Made by a program: the position numbers and the translations under genes. 64,000 nucleotides of DNA from Coprococcus sp. OM04-5BH (lineage in GTDB: Bacteria; Bacillota; Clostridia; Lachnospirales; Lachnospiraceae): the NCBI RefSeq assembly GCF_003482105.1, contig NZ_QULM01000001.1, forward strand, positions 434,001 through 498,000, in the 5' to 3' direction. Each line of letters starts with the position of its first letter. Position 1 is the stretch's first letter. Of the stretch, positions 17,623 through 25,303 are shown piece after piece. The notes beneath the pieces are model-generated. The model made no database searches. It had not been told where the DNA came from and saw only the letters and a list, made by a program, of their open reading frames with translations.

Positions 17623-18618
17623 ATGACAAATAAAACATTATCACAAAATAACAGCCAACAGAAACAAAATATAGAAGAGAAAATGCAGAAGACAGTAGTC
17701 GTATGGCTTGGGGCGTTGGTGTGCTGCCTGCTGTGGGGAAGTGCATTTCCCTGTATAAAGCTTGGATATGGATTCTCAGAAATAGCCGCAGGTGACACCG
17801 CGTCACAGATATTATATGCAGGCATGAGATTTACCCTGGCTGGGGTTGCTGCCATAACCATAGGCAGCATAATGAAGAGAAAGTTCATATACCCTCAGGC
17901 AGAGGCTGTTCCTAAGGTGCTCAGCCTTTCATTGTTTCAGACAGTGTTACAGTATATGTTCTTCTACATAGGTCTTGCCCATACTACCGGTGTAAAAGCA
18001 TCCATAATAGAGGGAATGAACGTGTTTGTTGTGGTATTCGTATCGGGAGTGCTGCTTAAGATGGAGCATGTAGGAGCAGGGAAGATCATTGGATGTATCA
18101 TAGGATTTGCCGGGGTAGTACTGGTAAATATAACAGGCTCGGGAATAGATATGAACATGCACTTAAACGGAGAGGGCTTCATATTGCTGTCCACAGTAGC
18201 ATATGCATTTTCATCCGTGCTGTTAAAACGCTATTCAAAGAAATATGATCCGGTAATGTTAAGCGGATATCAGTTCATCATAGGTGGAGTGATAATGACC
18301 GCCGCCGGGCTTATCCTTGGAGGACACATTAAGCTTGCTGGTGCAGCTTCCGTGGCTATGCTTATTTATCTTGCTCTTGTATCGGCTGTTGCCTATTCTC
18401 TGTGGGGGATTCTGCTTAAGTATAATCCCGTATCTAAGGTGTCGGTATTCGGGTTTATGAATCCGGTCTTCGGGGTGCTGCTGTCGGCAGTTCTTTTAAG
18501 GGAAGACAGCTCCCTCGGTATCAACGCTATCATTGCACTTGTGCTTGTATGTGCAGGGATATATATAGTAAATAAAGCACCGGGCAAAAAGTTAAGGAAA
18601 ATAAGATCAGACAAATAA
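17623..18618 (+). CDS. DMT-superfamily (EamA) transporter
   Basis: 331-aa inner-membrane permease with ten predicted helices in two EamA repeats; the first starts VVWLGALVCCLLWGSAFPCIKLG, a classic EamA N-terminus, and the second begins near GEGFILLSTVAYAFSSVLLKRYS. The hydrophilic first 20 residues (TNKTLSQNNSQQKQN) are unusual, and an in-frame ATG at 17683 could be the true start; neither has a strong ribosome site (AAAGAAAG before the first, GAAGAG before the second). Substrate unknown. Followed immediately by a strong terminator that closes the core region before the island. Confidence 0.88.
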   Translation: MTNKTLSQNNSQQKQNIEEKMQKTVVVWLGALVCCLLWGSAFPCIKLGYGFSEIAAGDTASQILYAGMRFTLAGVAAITIGSIMKRKFIYPQAEAVPKVLSLSLFQTVLQYMFFYIGLAHTTGVKASIIEGMNVFVVVFVSGVLLKMEHVGAGKIIGCIIGFAGVVLVNITGSGIDMNMHLNGEGFILLSTVAYAFSSVLLKRYSKKYDPVMLSGYQFIIGGVIMTAAGLILGGHIKLAGAASVAMLIYLALVSAVAYSLWGILLKYNPVSKVSVFGFMNPVFGVLLSAVLLREDSSLGINAIIALVLVCAGIYIVNKAPGKKLRKIRSDK

Positions 18619-18631
18619 AAATCAGGCAAAT

Positions 18632-18663
18632 AAAAACCGGGGAAGTCTAAAACCCCGGTTTTT
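18632..18663 (+). terminator. Rho-independent terminator of the EamA gene
   Basis: Arms AAAAACCGGGG (18632-18642) and CCCCGGTTTTT (18653-18663) form an 11-bp stem with a 10-nt loop ending in a T run. It could work in both directions because of the A tract. Confidence 0.92.
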
Positions 18664-18670
18664 ATAAATA

Positions 18671-18937
18671 TCAATATTTGTTCAGCTTTGCAGGAGGGTG
18701 CATACGCTTCTTCGCGTCAAGTACAGGAATTACTAATGCCACTTCGAATAAATCCTTTTCACTAAACTGGAATACACCATGATTTGCCTCTACGATATTC
18801 AGCATAGTCAGGGCTATATAGACAATCACAAAGAAGGATACACCTCCGAACTCCAGAATATTCCTTAAATAATCTTATATGACACCAGCTACAAGTTCAC
18901 CGGTTTCACTGCACGATTTAAGTAATGCTTCAGTAAC
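18671..18937 (-). pseudogene. Decayed membrane-protein gene, C-terminal remnant
   Basis: Read on the minus strand, one frame runs from 18937 to a TGA at 18671-18673 and encodes an ALLKSCSETGELVAG segment, an in-frame TAA (about 18886), then a DYLRNILEFGG segment, a hydrophobic SFFVIVYIALTMLNIV helix, and a tail ending RMHPPAKLNKY. Apart from the one stop, composition is protein-like, so I read it as a broken gene, probably a small membrane protein of the adjacent mobile element. I do not recognise the family. Confidence 0.45.
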
Positions 18938-18953
18938 CTATAACATATTAAAA

Positions 18954-18989
18954 CAAAAAGGGCGCCGTTACTATTGCGATAGTAACGGC
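18954..18989 (-). terminator. Minus-strand terminator-like hairpin
   Basis: A perfect 11-bp stem (GCCGTTACTAT, 18964-18974, with ATAGTAACGGC, 18979-18989) and TGCG loop. On the minus strand it is followed by GCGCCC and a TTTTTGTTTT tract. It would stop leftward transcription from the polymerase fragment side. Confidence 0.65.
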
Positions 18990-19292
18990 ATTCTTGAACG
19001 GTCGATTAACGAAATAACAAGTTTATATATCTGACCGATTAATGATAGTTGTTTTTCTTTTGTGAAAGTGACAAATGACACATGGACAAGGAAAGTACAC
19101 CATCACTTTGTGAGTCGTACCATTGGATGTGTCAAGTATTGCATGAAAACTTGACATGCAACGTCAGCTTTTTGTCGCTGTGCAGCCCCCCTTATCTTAC
19201 AATTTTGTAAGAATAAATCTGCTTCCGGGTCACGGAGCCGTAAGATTAAGAGGGTAAACTCCAATGTATAAAGTTCAAGTAGCTTATATTGA
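18990..19292. other. Non-coding stretch downstream of truncated Y-family polymerase
   Basis: No convincing gene. It contains a 16-bp palindrome CTTACAA-TT-TTGTAAG (19196-19211), similar in form to a repressor half-site pair, and a TTGACA-like hexamer. An 81-residue open frame on the minus strand here lacks a recognisable protein pattern. The junction where the polymerase gene ends at 19293 marks a deletion or insertion boundary. Confidence 0.4.
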
Positions 19293-19808
19293 TTAAGAAA
19301 GTGTCCAATCCATTGCAATCTTAGCAAGATACAGATTGGTTCCCACACCTGCAGTTGCAGTGATGCCAGTTTCCTCCATGACTGCCTGCATAAGCTTTAC
19401 CGCCATTTCTTTTGCAGTGAGATGATAAAGCTGCAGATAGTTTGTCACATCAATAAAACACTCATCAACACTGTACACATGGATATCTTCTTTTGAGACA
19501 TACCGCAGATAGATTCCATAGATCTTTGCGGAATAATCCATGTACAACTGCATCCTCGGCATGGCTGTAATGTACTTCACACAATCCGGTATCTCATGGA
19601 TCCGGCACCGGTTCTTGATGCCAAGCGCCTTCATGGCCGGAGTGATTGCCAGGCAGATTGTTGACTTTGATCTGGTAGGATCTGCAACCACCAGGTTTGT
19701 TTTAAATGGATTCAGCCCACGTTCTACGCATTCTACAGAAGCATAAAAGGACTTCAAATCAATACAGATAATAGAAGTCTGATCCTGACTCACATTGCCA
19801 CCTCCCAT
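19293..19808 (-). pseudogene. Truncated Y-family DNA polymerase (UmuC/DinB-like)
   Basis: 171 residues from ATG 19808 cover only the palm/finger start of an ImpB/MucB/SamB-type translesion polymerase: IICIDLKSFYASVECVERG with the catalytic-site Asp, VADPTRSKSTICLAITPAMKALG, IHVYSVDECFIDVT with the acidic catalytic pair, and ATAGVGTNLYLAKIAMD. Full-length members have about 400-500 aa; here the frame ends with MDWTLS and a stop directly after IAMD, so the thumb, little finger and beta-clamp motif are missing. It is divergent from the XRE/ImmA genes and preceded by a near-consensus promoter. Likely non-functional. Alternative start GTG 19796 has GGAGGTGG upstream. Confidence 0.85.
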
Positions 19809-19887
19809 ACGTCTTTCCTCTTTTTGTAACATGTATCCCATTTTGACTATCAATGATTGTCTATCCTTCCTGTTTTCATTGAATTAC

Positions 19888-20036
19888 AGGAAATTCATTT
19901 CACATATCCATTGACAAAAGAGGAAATATTGTGTATCTTATAGGAAAGATGTTTCCCTTATCTGTGATTCACATTATAGGAGAGATATTTCCCTTTGTCA
20001 AGATTAATTTTTATTTTTAAGGAAACACATTTCCCG
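19888..20036. promoter_or_regulatory. Divergent promoter region with four 17-bp operator repeats
   Basis: Four related dyads fit AGGAAANATNTTTCCCT: 19888-19904 (weak), 19942-19958, 19978-19994 and 20020-20036. Two good promoters are interleaved: plus strand TTGACA 19911-19916, 17 nt, TATCTT 19934-19939; minus strand TTGACA (19996-20001), 17 nt, TATAAT (19973-19978). Operator 19978-19994 occupies the minus-promoter spacer exactly, and 19942-19958 covers the plus transcription start. The XRE protein next door is the likely ligand. Confidence 0.8.
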
Positions 20037-20094
20037 TTTTGCCTTGAAGCGGCTAATGAAACTTATAAGACAGGGCTTAGAAAGAGGTATGTTT

Positions 20095-20514
20095 ATGACA
20101 TTCGGTGAAAAAGTAAGATCATTAAGAAAAGAAAAAAAGATGAGTCAGCAGGAACTGGCCAGTATGGTTGGTGTTTCATATAGGACTATTCGATCCTGGG
20201 AAGTAGAAGGACGTTTTCCAAAACAAAATGTTCTGTATCAGAAACTGGCAGATGCATTACAGTGTGACGTTTCTTATCTCATGAGTGAGAATGAAGCTTT
20301 TATCACAGAAGCATCCGAACAGTTTGGTAACCGTGGTGCCAGACAGGCTCAGCAGATTCTGGAACAGGCTGCAGCTATGTTTGCCGGTGGATCACTGACA
20401 GACGAAGATAAAATAGCTTTTATGGATGAGATCCAGAGCCTTTATCTGGATTCCAAAAGACGTGCAAAGAAATTTACACCGAAAAAATATCTGAAAAACC
20501 AAGAGGAAAAATAA
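20095..20514 (+). CDS. XRE-family transcriptional regulator
   Basis: 139-aa repressor. HTH domain near the N-terminus: FGEKVRSLRKEKKMSQQELASMVGVSYRTIRSWEVEGRFP, about residues 2-45. The C-terminal half is helical and charged with no LexA-type Ser/Lys protease signature visible. AGAGG lies 7 nt before ATG 20095; longer in-frame starts (ATG 20044 or 20089) lack this support. It is followed by an ImmA/IrrE-type metallopeptidase, the pair known from ICEBs1 (ImmR/ImmA), where the peptidase cleaves the repressor upon DNA damage. Four palindromic operator-like sites lie upstream. Inferred role: maintenance repressor of the island, also controlling the divergent polymerase gene. Confidence 0.88.
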   Translation: MTFGEKVRSLRKEKKMSQQELASMVGVSYRTIRSWEVEGRFPKQNVLYQKLADALQCDVSYLMSENEAFITEASEQFGNRGARQAQQILEQAAAMFAGGSLTDEDKIAFMDEIQSLYLDSKRRAKKFTPKKYLKNQEEK

Positions 20515-20605
20515 TAGAAGGCGGGATTATTGTACACCTAATCTGTTACCTTATAGTTACAAGGATATTTCTGCCCTTTTATTTTTTACTTTTGAGGTGA
20601 TTTAT

Positions 20606-21121
20606 TTGAGAAACACTTACATATATACAGAAACAAAGAAATTAATCAAGAAATATGGAACCCGAGATCCATTTGAGATCATGGATCAGATGAACATTGT
20701 TGTCGGGGAAACTTCCAGATATAAGACACTGAAAGGATATTGTTTTATGAGCTGCAAGACGATCTATGTCATGATCAGTAGTTTCCTTTCAGAAGAAGAA
20801 AAGATGATTGTTGCCGCCCATGAATTAGGGCATATCATTCTGCATCGTTCCCAGCTGAAAATGGCTCCGATGCAAGATGATACCCTCTACAATATGACGG
20901 ATAATACAGAATACCAGGCCAATCTGTTTGCAGCCGATCTGCTGATTGATGATGAGGAAATCGAAGATATGGTTCAGAACGAGGACCTGGATTATTTTGG
21001 ACTCTGCAGTTCTTTGAATGCGACTCCGGAACTCATGAGCTTTAAACTATACAGCCTGACAAAACGAGGCCAGGCTTATCATATGCCGATGGAGATACAG
21101 AGTAATTTTCTGGCGAAATAA
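20606..21121 (+). CDS. ImmA/IrrE-family metallopeptidase
   Basis: 171-aa protein of the M78 (DUF955) family. AAHELGHIILH contains HExxH with the zinc-binding histidines and catalytic Glu, and ADLLIDDEE downstream fits the third acidic ligand region. In ICEBs1 such a peptidase cleaves the phage-like repressor; here the partner should be the XRE protein encoded just upstream. Start is set at TTG 20606 because GAGGTG ends 6 nt before it; GTG 20597 overlaps that ribosome site. The two genes are 91 nt apart with no terminator, so probably one operon. Confidence 0.9.
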   Translation: MRNTYIYTETKKLIKKYGTRDPFEIMDQMNIVVGETSRYKTLKGYCFMSCKTIYVMISSFLSEEEKMIVAAHELGHIILHRSQLKMAPMQDDTLYNMTDNTEYQANLFAADLLIDDEEIEDMVQNEDLDYFGLCSSLNATPELMSFKLYSLTKRGQAYHMPMEIQSNFLAK

Positions 21122-21186
21122 TAGCGGATAAGATTATTCTACAATAGAAAAACTATAGATTTATCTCACTGAAAGGAGGATCATTT

Positions 21187-21840
21187 ATGTCAAGACATCA
21201 TATAGAAAAGGTAACTTGTCCTTCCTGCCATCATGAGGGAGATTTTGAGCTCTGGGACAGTATTAATACTGCACTGGATCCTGAAATGAAAGAGAAGGTA
21301 CTTAATCAATCTATTTTCCTTTATACCTGCCCGAGCTGTGGAGAGACCTTTCGTTTAAACTACTCCACACTCTATCACCAGATGGAAGATCTTGTCATGA
21401 TTTATCTGGTTCCTGAATCAGAAGTAAAGAAGACATATGAAATATTTTATGAAAAAAATGCTTTGGCTGATTATCGTACCGAAAAGTACTTATACCGGAT
21501 TGTGACATCAGCAAATCAGCTCGTTGAAAAGATCCAGATCTTTGATGCAGGTAAAGATGACAGGGTAATGGAACTTGTTAAATTACTTGCGACAGATTCT
21601 ATTCTCAAAAATGATCCCGATATAGAATTTGATGAACTGCGCTTTGCTGTCGACGACGACGGAACAAATATTCTTGTAATCATTAATAAGGGTGAGATTA
21701 CTGGTGCAGTTGACATTGACAATATGTATGAATTTGCTTCTTCACACTGCAATGATTTCAAGGATCTCCGCGATGATGATGAAATAGTTATCAATAGGGA
21801 GTGGATCCTTAACAAACTTGCCGAAGCAGAAAACGAATAG
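21187..21840 (+). CDS. CpXC-domain protein
   Basis: 217-aa protein opening with a zinc-ribbon-like CpXC domain: CPSCHHEG (residues 11-18) and CPSCGETF (about 49-56), which hold two CxxC knuckles. The remainder is an acidic, mixed alpha/beta region ending VINREWILNKLAEAENE. The function of CpXC proteins is not established. AAAGGAGG lies 7 nt before ATG. Its position after the XRE/ImmA pair within the island suggests accessory cargo. Confidence 0.85.
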   Translation: MSRHHIEKVTCPSCHHEGDFELWDSINTALDPEMKEKVLNQSIFLYTCPSCGETFRLNYSTLYHQMEDLVMIYLVPESEVKKTYEIFYEKNALADYRTEKYLYRIVTSANQLVEKIQIFDAGKDDRVMELVKLLATDSILKNDPDIEFDELRFAVDDDGTNILVIINKGEITGAVDIDNMYEFASSHCNDFKDLRDDDEIVINREWILNKLAEAENE

Positions 21841-21874
21841 TATATTTGGTGGCTACACCCCCAAGCCCCTGTAG

Positions 21875-21925
21875 AATAAATAACGCCAGTACTGGATATC
21901 AAATCCCGCACCGGCGTTATTTATT
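21875..21925. terminator. Bidirectional terminator between CpXC and DUF6219-like genes
   Basis: AATAAATAACGCCAGT (21875-21890) and CACCGGCGTTATTTATT (21909-21925) form a 13-plus-bp stem with a 20-nt loop, with A/T flanks on both sides. Position between convergent genes fits a shared terminator. Confidence 0.8.
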
Positions 21926-21940
21926 AAAATATTTTGTTTT

Positions 21941-22150
21941 TTAATCTTCAACACTCTCTACTGAAACTTCTTTTTTCTTCCTACTTTTACCAGAAATCAT
22001 CTTGTGTCCTGTATAAATAGCCATAATCATGCAAAGCAAAGAACTTGCTGCAAAGTACTTATGGCCTTCTTTTGATCCCTTATAACCTGTATAAAAAGTT
22101 CCAAGCATTGTAATCAGTGCACCGATAGACCAATATTTATGTGATTTCAT
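21941..22150 (-). CDS. Small two-helix membrane protein (DUF6219-like)
   Basis: 69 aa, minus strand. Begins MKSHKYWSIGALITMLGTFYTGYKG with one helix, then a second (YFAASSLLCMIMAIYTGHKM), and a lysine/glutamate-rich tail. The pattern resembles small DUF6219-type proteins carried by Clostridia mobile elements, from memory. AGGAGG lies 6 nt before the ATG. Convergent with the CpXC gene through a shared terminator. Role unknown. Confidence 0.8.
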   Translation of the reverse strand: MKSHKYWSIGALITMLGTFYTGYKGSKEGHKYFAASSLLCMIMAIYTGHKMISGKSRKKKEVSVESVED

Positions 22151-22197
22151 TCAGATACCTCCTGCCGTTTTTCTTAATCATATACCTTTTAAAAGAT

Positions 22198-22604
22198 ATA
22201 TACAAACTGGTATTTTGAATCAATCGACAAGCAGCTCGGATCTTCCACTATAAATTCATACCTTCAGCAAATAGGATATGGCAATAAAAATATATCCGGA
22301 GATTTCTCTTCCTACTGGATGCAGTCATCCTTAAAGATTTCACCAGTAGAACAAGTTGAACTTTTGAAAAATTTATATCGAAACAACTTCAACTTTACTC
22401 CTGCTAATATTCATGCCGTCAAAAATTCCATCCATCTTACCGCCTCTGAAAATGGAGAATTTATGGAAAAACCGGAACCGGACGAGTGAACGGGCAGGAT
22501 ATAAATGGCTGGTTTATAGGTTTTATAGAAAGCCAAAATAATACATACTTTTTCTCCACAAATATTCAAAGCGAACAACGTGCAACTGGTAGTAAAGCAT
22601 CAGA
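22198..22604 (+). pseudogene. Class D beta-lactamase (or BlaR1-sensor-like) remnant, frameshifted
   Basis: One plus frame (22198 to about 22457) encodes NWYFESIDKQLGSS, IGYGNKNISGDFSSYW with the class D YGN and conserved Trp, and SSLKISPVEQVELLKNLY. After ENGEF the frame shifts by one base at about 22457-22464 and continues as YGKTGTGRVNGQDINGWF, containing the KTG active-site box, IGFIES, YFFSTNIQSEQRATGSKAS. A single T missing from a T run explains the shift. The N-terminal part with the STFK and SxV motifs is absent, and similarity stops near 22604 at the ABC gene end. Clearly non-functional. Confidence 0.8.
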
Positions 22605-22615
22605 TGGTGCTTTAT

Positions 22616-23491
22616 CTACTCGTATTGATTCGTCACATAAATATAAGCATCTTCCAACGTTGCAGGAATTGACATACACTCCAATTCTGGCTGTATTTCA
22701 GAAATCACTCTTAACTGCAATCCCCCCTCAACATACTGTTTAGATGTAATACGATACTTCTGTTCCACTTCTCTTGCTTTTCTCTCATCAGGTACTTTGC
22801 AAATCCAGATTTTCCCCTGTGCTTCTTCTGTCAAATTCTTCATAGAACCCGCATACAGAAATCGACCTTTATGCATAATTGCAAGCTGATTGCAGGTGGC
22901 AGCTAAGTCTTCTACCACATGAGTTGAAAACAAAACCGTTCTGTTTTCAGAAAAATCTACTAACAAATTGCGGATGCGAATACGTTCCTCCGGATCTAAA
23001 CCGGTAGTTGGCTCATCCACAATTAAAAATTCCGGTTCATTTAAAAGCGCCTGCACCAATCCTACCCGTCGCTTCATACCGCCTGATAACTGCTTCATTT
23101 TCTTCTTACGATGTTCTATAAGACTGGTCTTTTTCAAATAATAATCTATCCGCTTTCTACATTCTGCTTTCGGAACACCTGCCAGATCTCCCATATACTC
23201 CAAACACTCCTGAACCGTCAAATTAGGATACAGTTCAATTTCCTGTGGTAAATACCCTATCTTTCTTTGGATTTTTTCATAGTTTCCTTCGCTATACAAA
23301 ATTCCGTCTAATGCAACCATTCCGTTTGTAGGTTTAAGCACAGTGGTCAAAACTCTCATCAAAGTTGTCTTTCCCGCTCCATTTTCTCCCAATAGTCCAA
23401 ATATCCCATTTGGTATATCTAAATCTGCATGGTCGATTGCTGTGACACTATTCTTAAATCTTACCGTTAAATCCTCAATATGAATACTCAT
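22616..23491 (-). CDS. ABC transporter ATP-binding protein
   Basis: 291-aa ATPase of the ABC-2 exporter type (CcmA-like). Walker A LLGENGAGKTTLMR, Q loop GYLPQEIELYPNLTV, signature LSGGMKRRVGLVQAL, Walker B FLIVDEPTTGLDP and switch STHVVEDL are all intact. The C-terminal extension (about 220-291) is the usual extra domain. GAGAGGG precedes the ATG at 23491. It is the last gene of a minus-strand operon RR-HK-permease-permease-ATPase. Substrate unknown; such cassettes commonly serve antimicrobial-peptide response or export. Confidence 0.92.
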   Translation of the reverse strand: MSIHIEDLTVRFKNSVTAIDHADLDIPNGIFGLLGENGAGKTTLMRVLTTVLKPTNGMVALDGILYSEGNYEKIQRKIGYLPQEIELYPNLTVQECLEYMGDLAGVPKAECRKRIDYYLKKTSLIEHRKKKMKQLSGGMKRRVGLVQALLNEPEFLIVDEPTTGLDPEERIRIRNLLVDFSENRTVLFSTHVVEDLAATCNQLAIMHKGRFLYAGSMKNLTEEAQGKIWICKVPDERKAREVEQKYRITSKQYVEGGLQLRVISEIQPELECMSIPATLEDAYIYVTNQYE

Positions 23492-23495
23492 AAAT

Positions 23496-24155
23496 TTACC
23501 CTCTCTTTCTTACGATCTTCGGCAATGCCAGTAACAAAATCAGTCCGATACAAATACACAAGCCTTTCCCATACAGCCATGTAATATCGGCAGTATTTTC
23601 TATATCTCTAAAAGAATAAGAAAACAGATTCCATGCTCCAAAAAGTTTATCTCCACCTGTGGAATTTGTTGCTACCCATATCAAAAGACTGCTTCCAATT
23701 CCCATCCACATATTGCGAAAAAGCATAGACAATGTATTAGCCAATATTCCCCAAAAGAAAATAGTTACTACAATCGCCCCAAAACAGGTAATAAACTGAA
23801 GTATTTCACTTTCTGTTACTGGATGTGTAATTGGTTTCTGAAACGCAAAAAACAATCCATATCCAAGAACAGCGAGCAGCAGCAAAAAAGTTCCCTGTAT
23901 CATCAGTCTCTGTATAATAGAATAGATTCTCTTTTTTATCTGATACAGTCTCTGAACTTCGGAACGGTTGCTTGTAATTTCCTGCACATAAGTATCTGCA
24001 CAAAAAACAGCAGTCAATATCGCAAAAGGCGGCTCTATGGATAGTCCTATTTCATACGTGAAAACAACTGCACGAATCACACTTAAAATTACAACAAAGG
24101 ATACTGCATAAGCAATTTTATAAAATGGCAGAACAATCTTCATTTCCTTCTTCAT
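23496..24155 (-). CDS. ABC-2 type permease subunit
   Basis: 219-aa membrane protein with six predicted helices, for example IAYAVSFVVILSVIRAVVF, LLLLAVLGYGLFFAF and GLCICIGLILLLALPKIV. It lacks a recognised catalytic motif; its role as permease is inferred from topology and from lying between another permease and the ATPase gene, 4 nt before the ATPase ATG. The ATG directly follows the stop of the upstream permease gene; GGAGG lies 8 nt upstream within that gene. Confidence 0.8.
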   Translation of the reverse strand: MKKEMKIVLPFYKIAYAVSFVVILSVIRAVVFTYEIGLSIEPPFAILTAVFCADTYVQEITSNRSEVQRLYQIKKRIYSIIQRLMIQGTFLLLLAVLGYGLFFAFQKPITHPVTESEILQFITCFGAIVVTIFFWGILANTLSMLFRNMWMGIGSSLLIWVATNSTGGDKLFGAWNLFSYSFRDIENTADITWLYGKGLCICIGLILLLALPKIVRKRG

Positions 24156-25220
24156 TTATATTCGCCTCCGCTTCCAAATCTGTATCGAAATCAGTATAAT
24201 TACTACCGATACAATAATAAGAAAACTTTGATTTAAGAGCGCCATCGGGGGCGGTGTCGTATCAAAAAGCTGCCCCGGAAATCGTACCATGATTGCCAAA
24301 GGTTTGCCCCAATATCCGTAAACTCCCTCTGCATTAGTTCCGCCCAAATTGGAATACACCATATAAAGAATCAAAAGTGGTACACCCGGAAGTGGATTTT
24401 TAAATATGAGTGAAATCAATGTATATATACTCACAATCATCAGCATATTAGGCAATATATAAAGTACCGTAGAAGCCACAAAATCCCATAGTCGCACTTC
24501 AAATCCACTATCCTTTGTATAGATGCGGCACAATACCCAAAACAGTATATTCAAAATAGTTAGCACAAGCAAACAAATTGTAAATCCTGCACTCACTTTT
24601 CCCATTACATACTTCCCGGCAGTCACAGGCTTTGTATGCAACAATTCATAAGTATGCTTTTTTGTATCTTGTAAAAATAAAACCGCCAACATAATAATTG
24701 CAAAAAACACCATATACAGACCCGCAAAATCAGCAAATTTTCTTGCGTAATAAAAAGAAAATGTCTTATCTTCCAATTTTTTATCTAGATATGCGTTGAT
24801 TTCTTCTGCCGTTCCCTTATAATACGTACTGTCCTCGTATAAATACCTTGCCCCGTACCAGTCATATTCCTGCTCCAAATACGCATAGGCCTCTTTTAAA
24901 TTCATGCTTTCCAGCTTTTCAATGACATTCTGTGCTTCTGAATCCGTCAATCCAAACACATCCGTTAATTTTATTTTTACCTTTTCATGCCATACCTCTC
25001 TGTGCTTTTCAGGCGTGGCTGGAATATAGCCCTCATACACTTCTCCTTCAACCGAAGTGTTGGACTGATCATTGATGATTTCCTCCCCCGTTGTAAGATA
25101 ATGTGTGGTTAAATATGGACTTGTCGCATTAAACACACCATAAATCACAAGCAGAACACCTACCCAAAATAACGGTCGCTTTAGATAATTCCTAATCTCT
25201 CTTTTAAAAATAGCAATCAT
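24156..25220 (-). CDS. ABC-2 type permease with large extracellular loop
   Basis: 354-aa permease: one helix at residues about 16-34 (LFWVGVLLVIYGVFNAT), then a roughly 130-residue hydrophilic loop (about 40-170) with TGEEIINDQSNTSVEG and tyrosine-rich YLEQEYDWYGARYLYEDSTYY, then five more helices and a short KRRRI end. The layout (1 helix, large outside loop, 5 helices) is that of ABC-2 permeases. GGAGG lies 7 nt upstream of ATG 25220. Paired with the adjacent permease and ATPase genes. Confidence 0.85.
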   Translation of the reverse strand: MIAIFKREIRNYLKRPLFWVGVLLVIYGVFNATSPYLTTHYLTTGEEIINDQSNTSVEGEVYEGYIPATPEKHREVWHEKVKIKLTDVFGLTDSEAQNVIEKLESMNLKEAYAYLEQEYDWYGARYLYEDSTYYKGTAEEINAYLDKKLEDKTFSFYYARKFADFAGLYMVFFAIIMLAVLFLQDTKKHTYELLHTKPVTAGKYVMGKVSAGFTICLLVLTILNILFWVLCRIYTKDSGFEVRLWDFVASTVLYILPNMLMIVSIYTLISLIFKNPLPGVPLLILYMVYSNLGGTNAEGVYGYWGKPLAIMVRFPGQLFDTTPPPMALLNQSFLIIVSVVIILISIQIWKRRRI

Positions 25221-25303
25221 ACGTATTCCTCCTTTCCTTCGTTATAGACATCATAAAATATAAATCACAACAAAAAGACAACAGCATAAAAAAATCGGAC
25301 CGC

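Noticed and set aside
18632..18663. Left attachment site of the island
   Set aside because: No copy of the tRNA-Arg 3' end sequence could be found around 18.6-19.3 kb, so no att site is claimed.
19103..19348. 81-aa minus-strand open frame
   Set aside because: Overlaps the polymerase fragment end in another frame; no recognised motif or ribosome site. Reported only as non-coding stretch.
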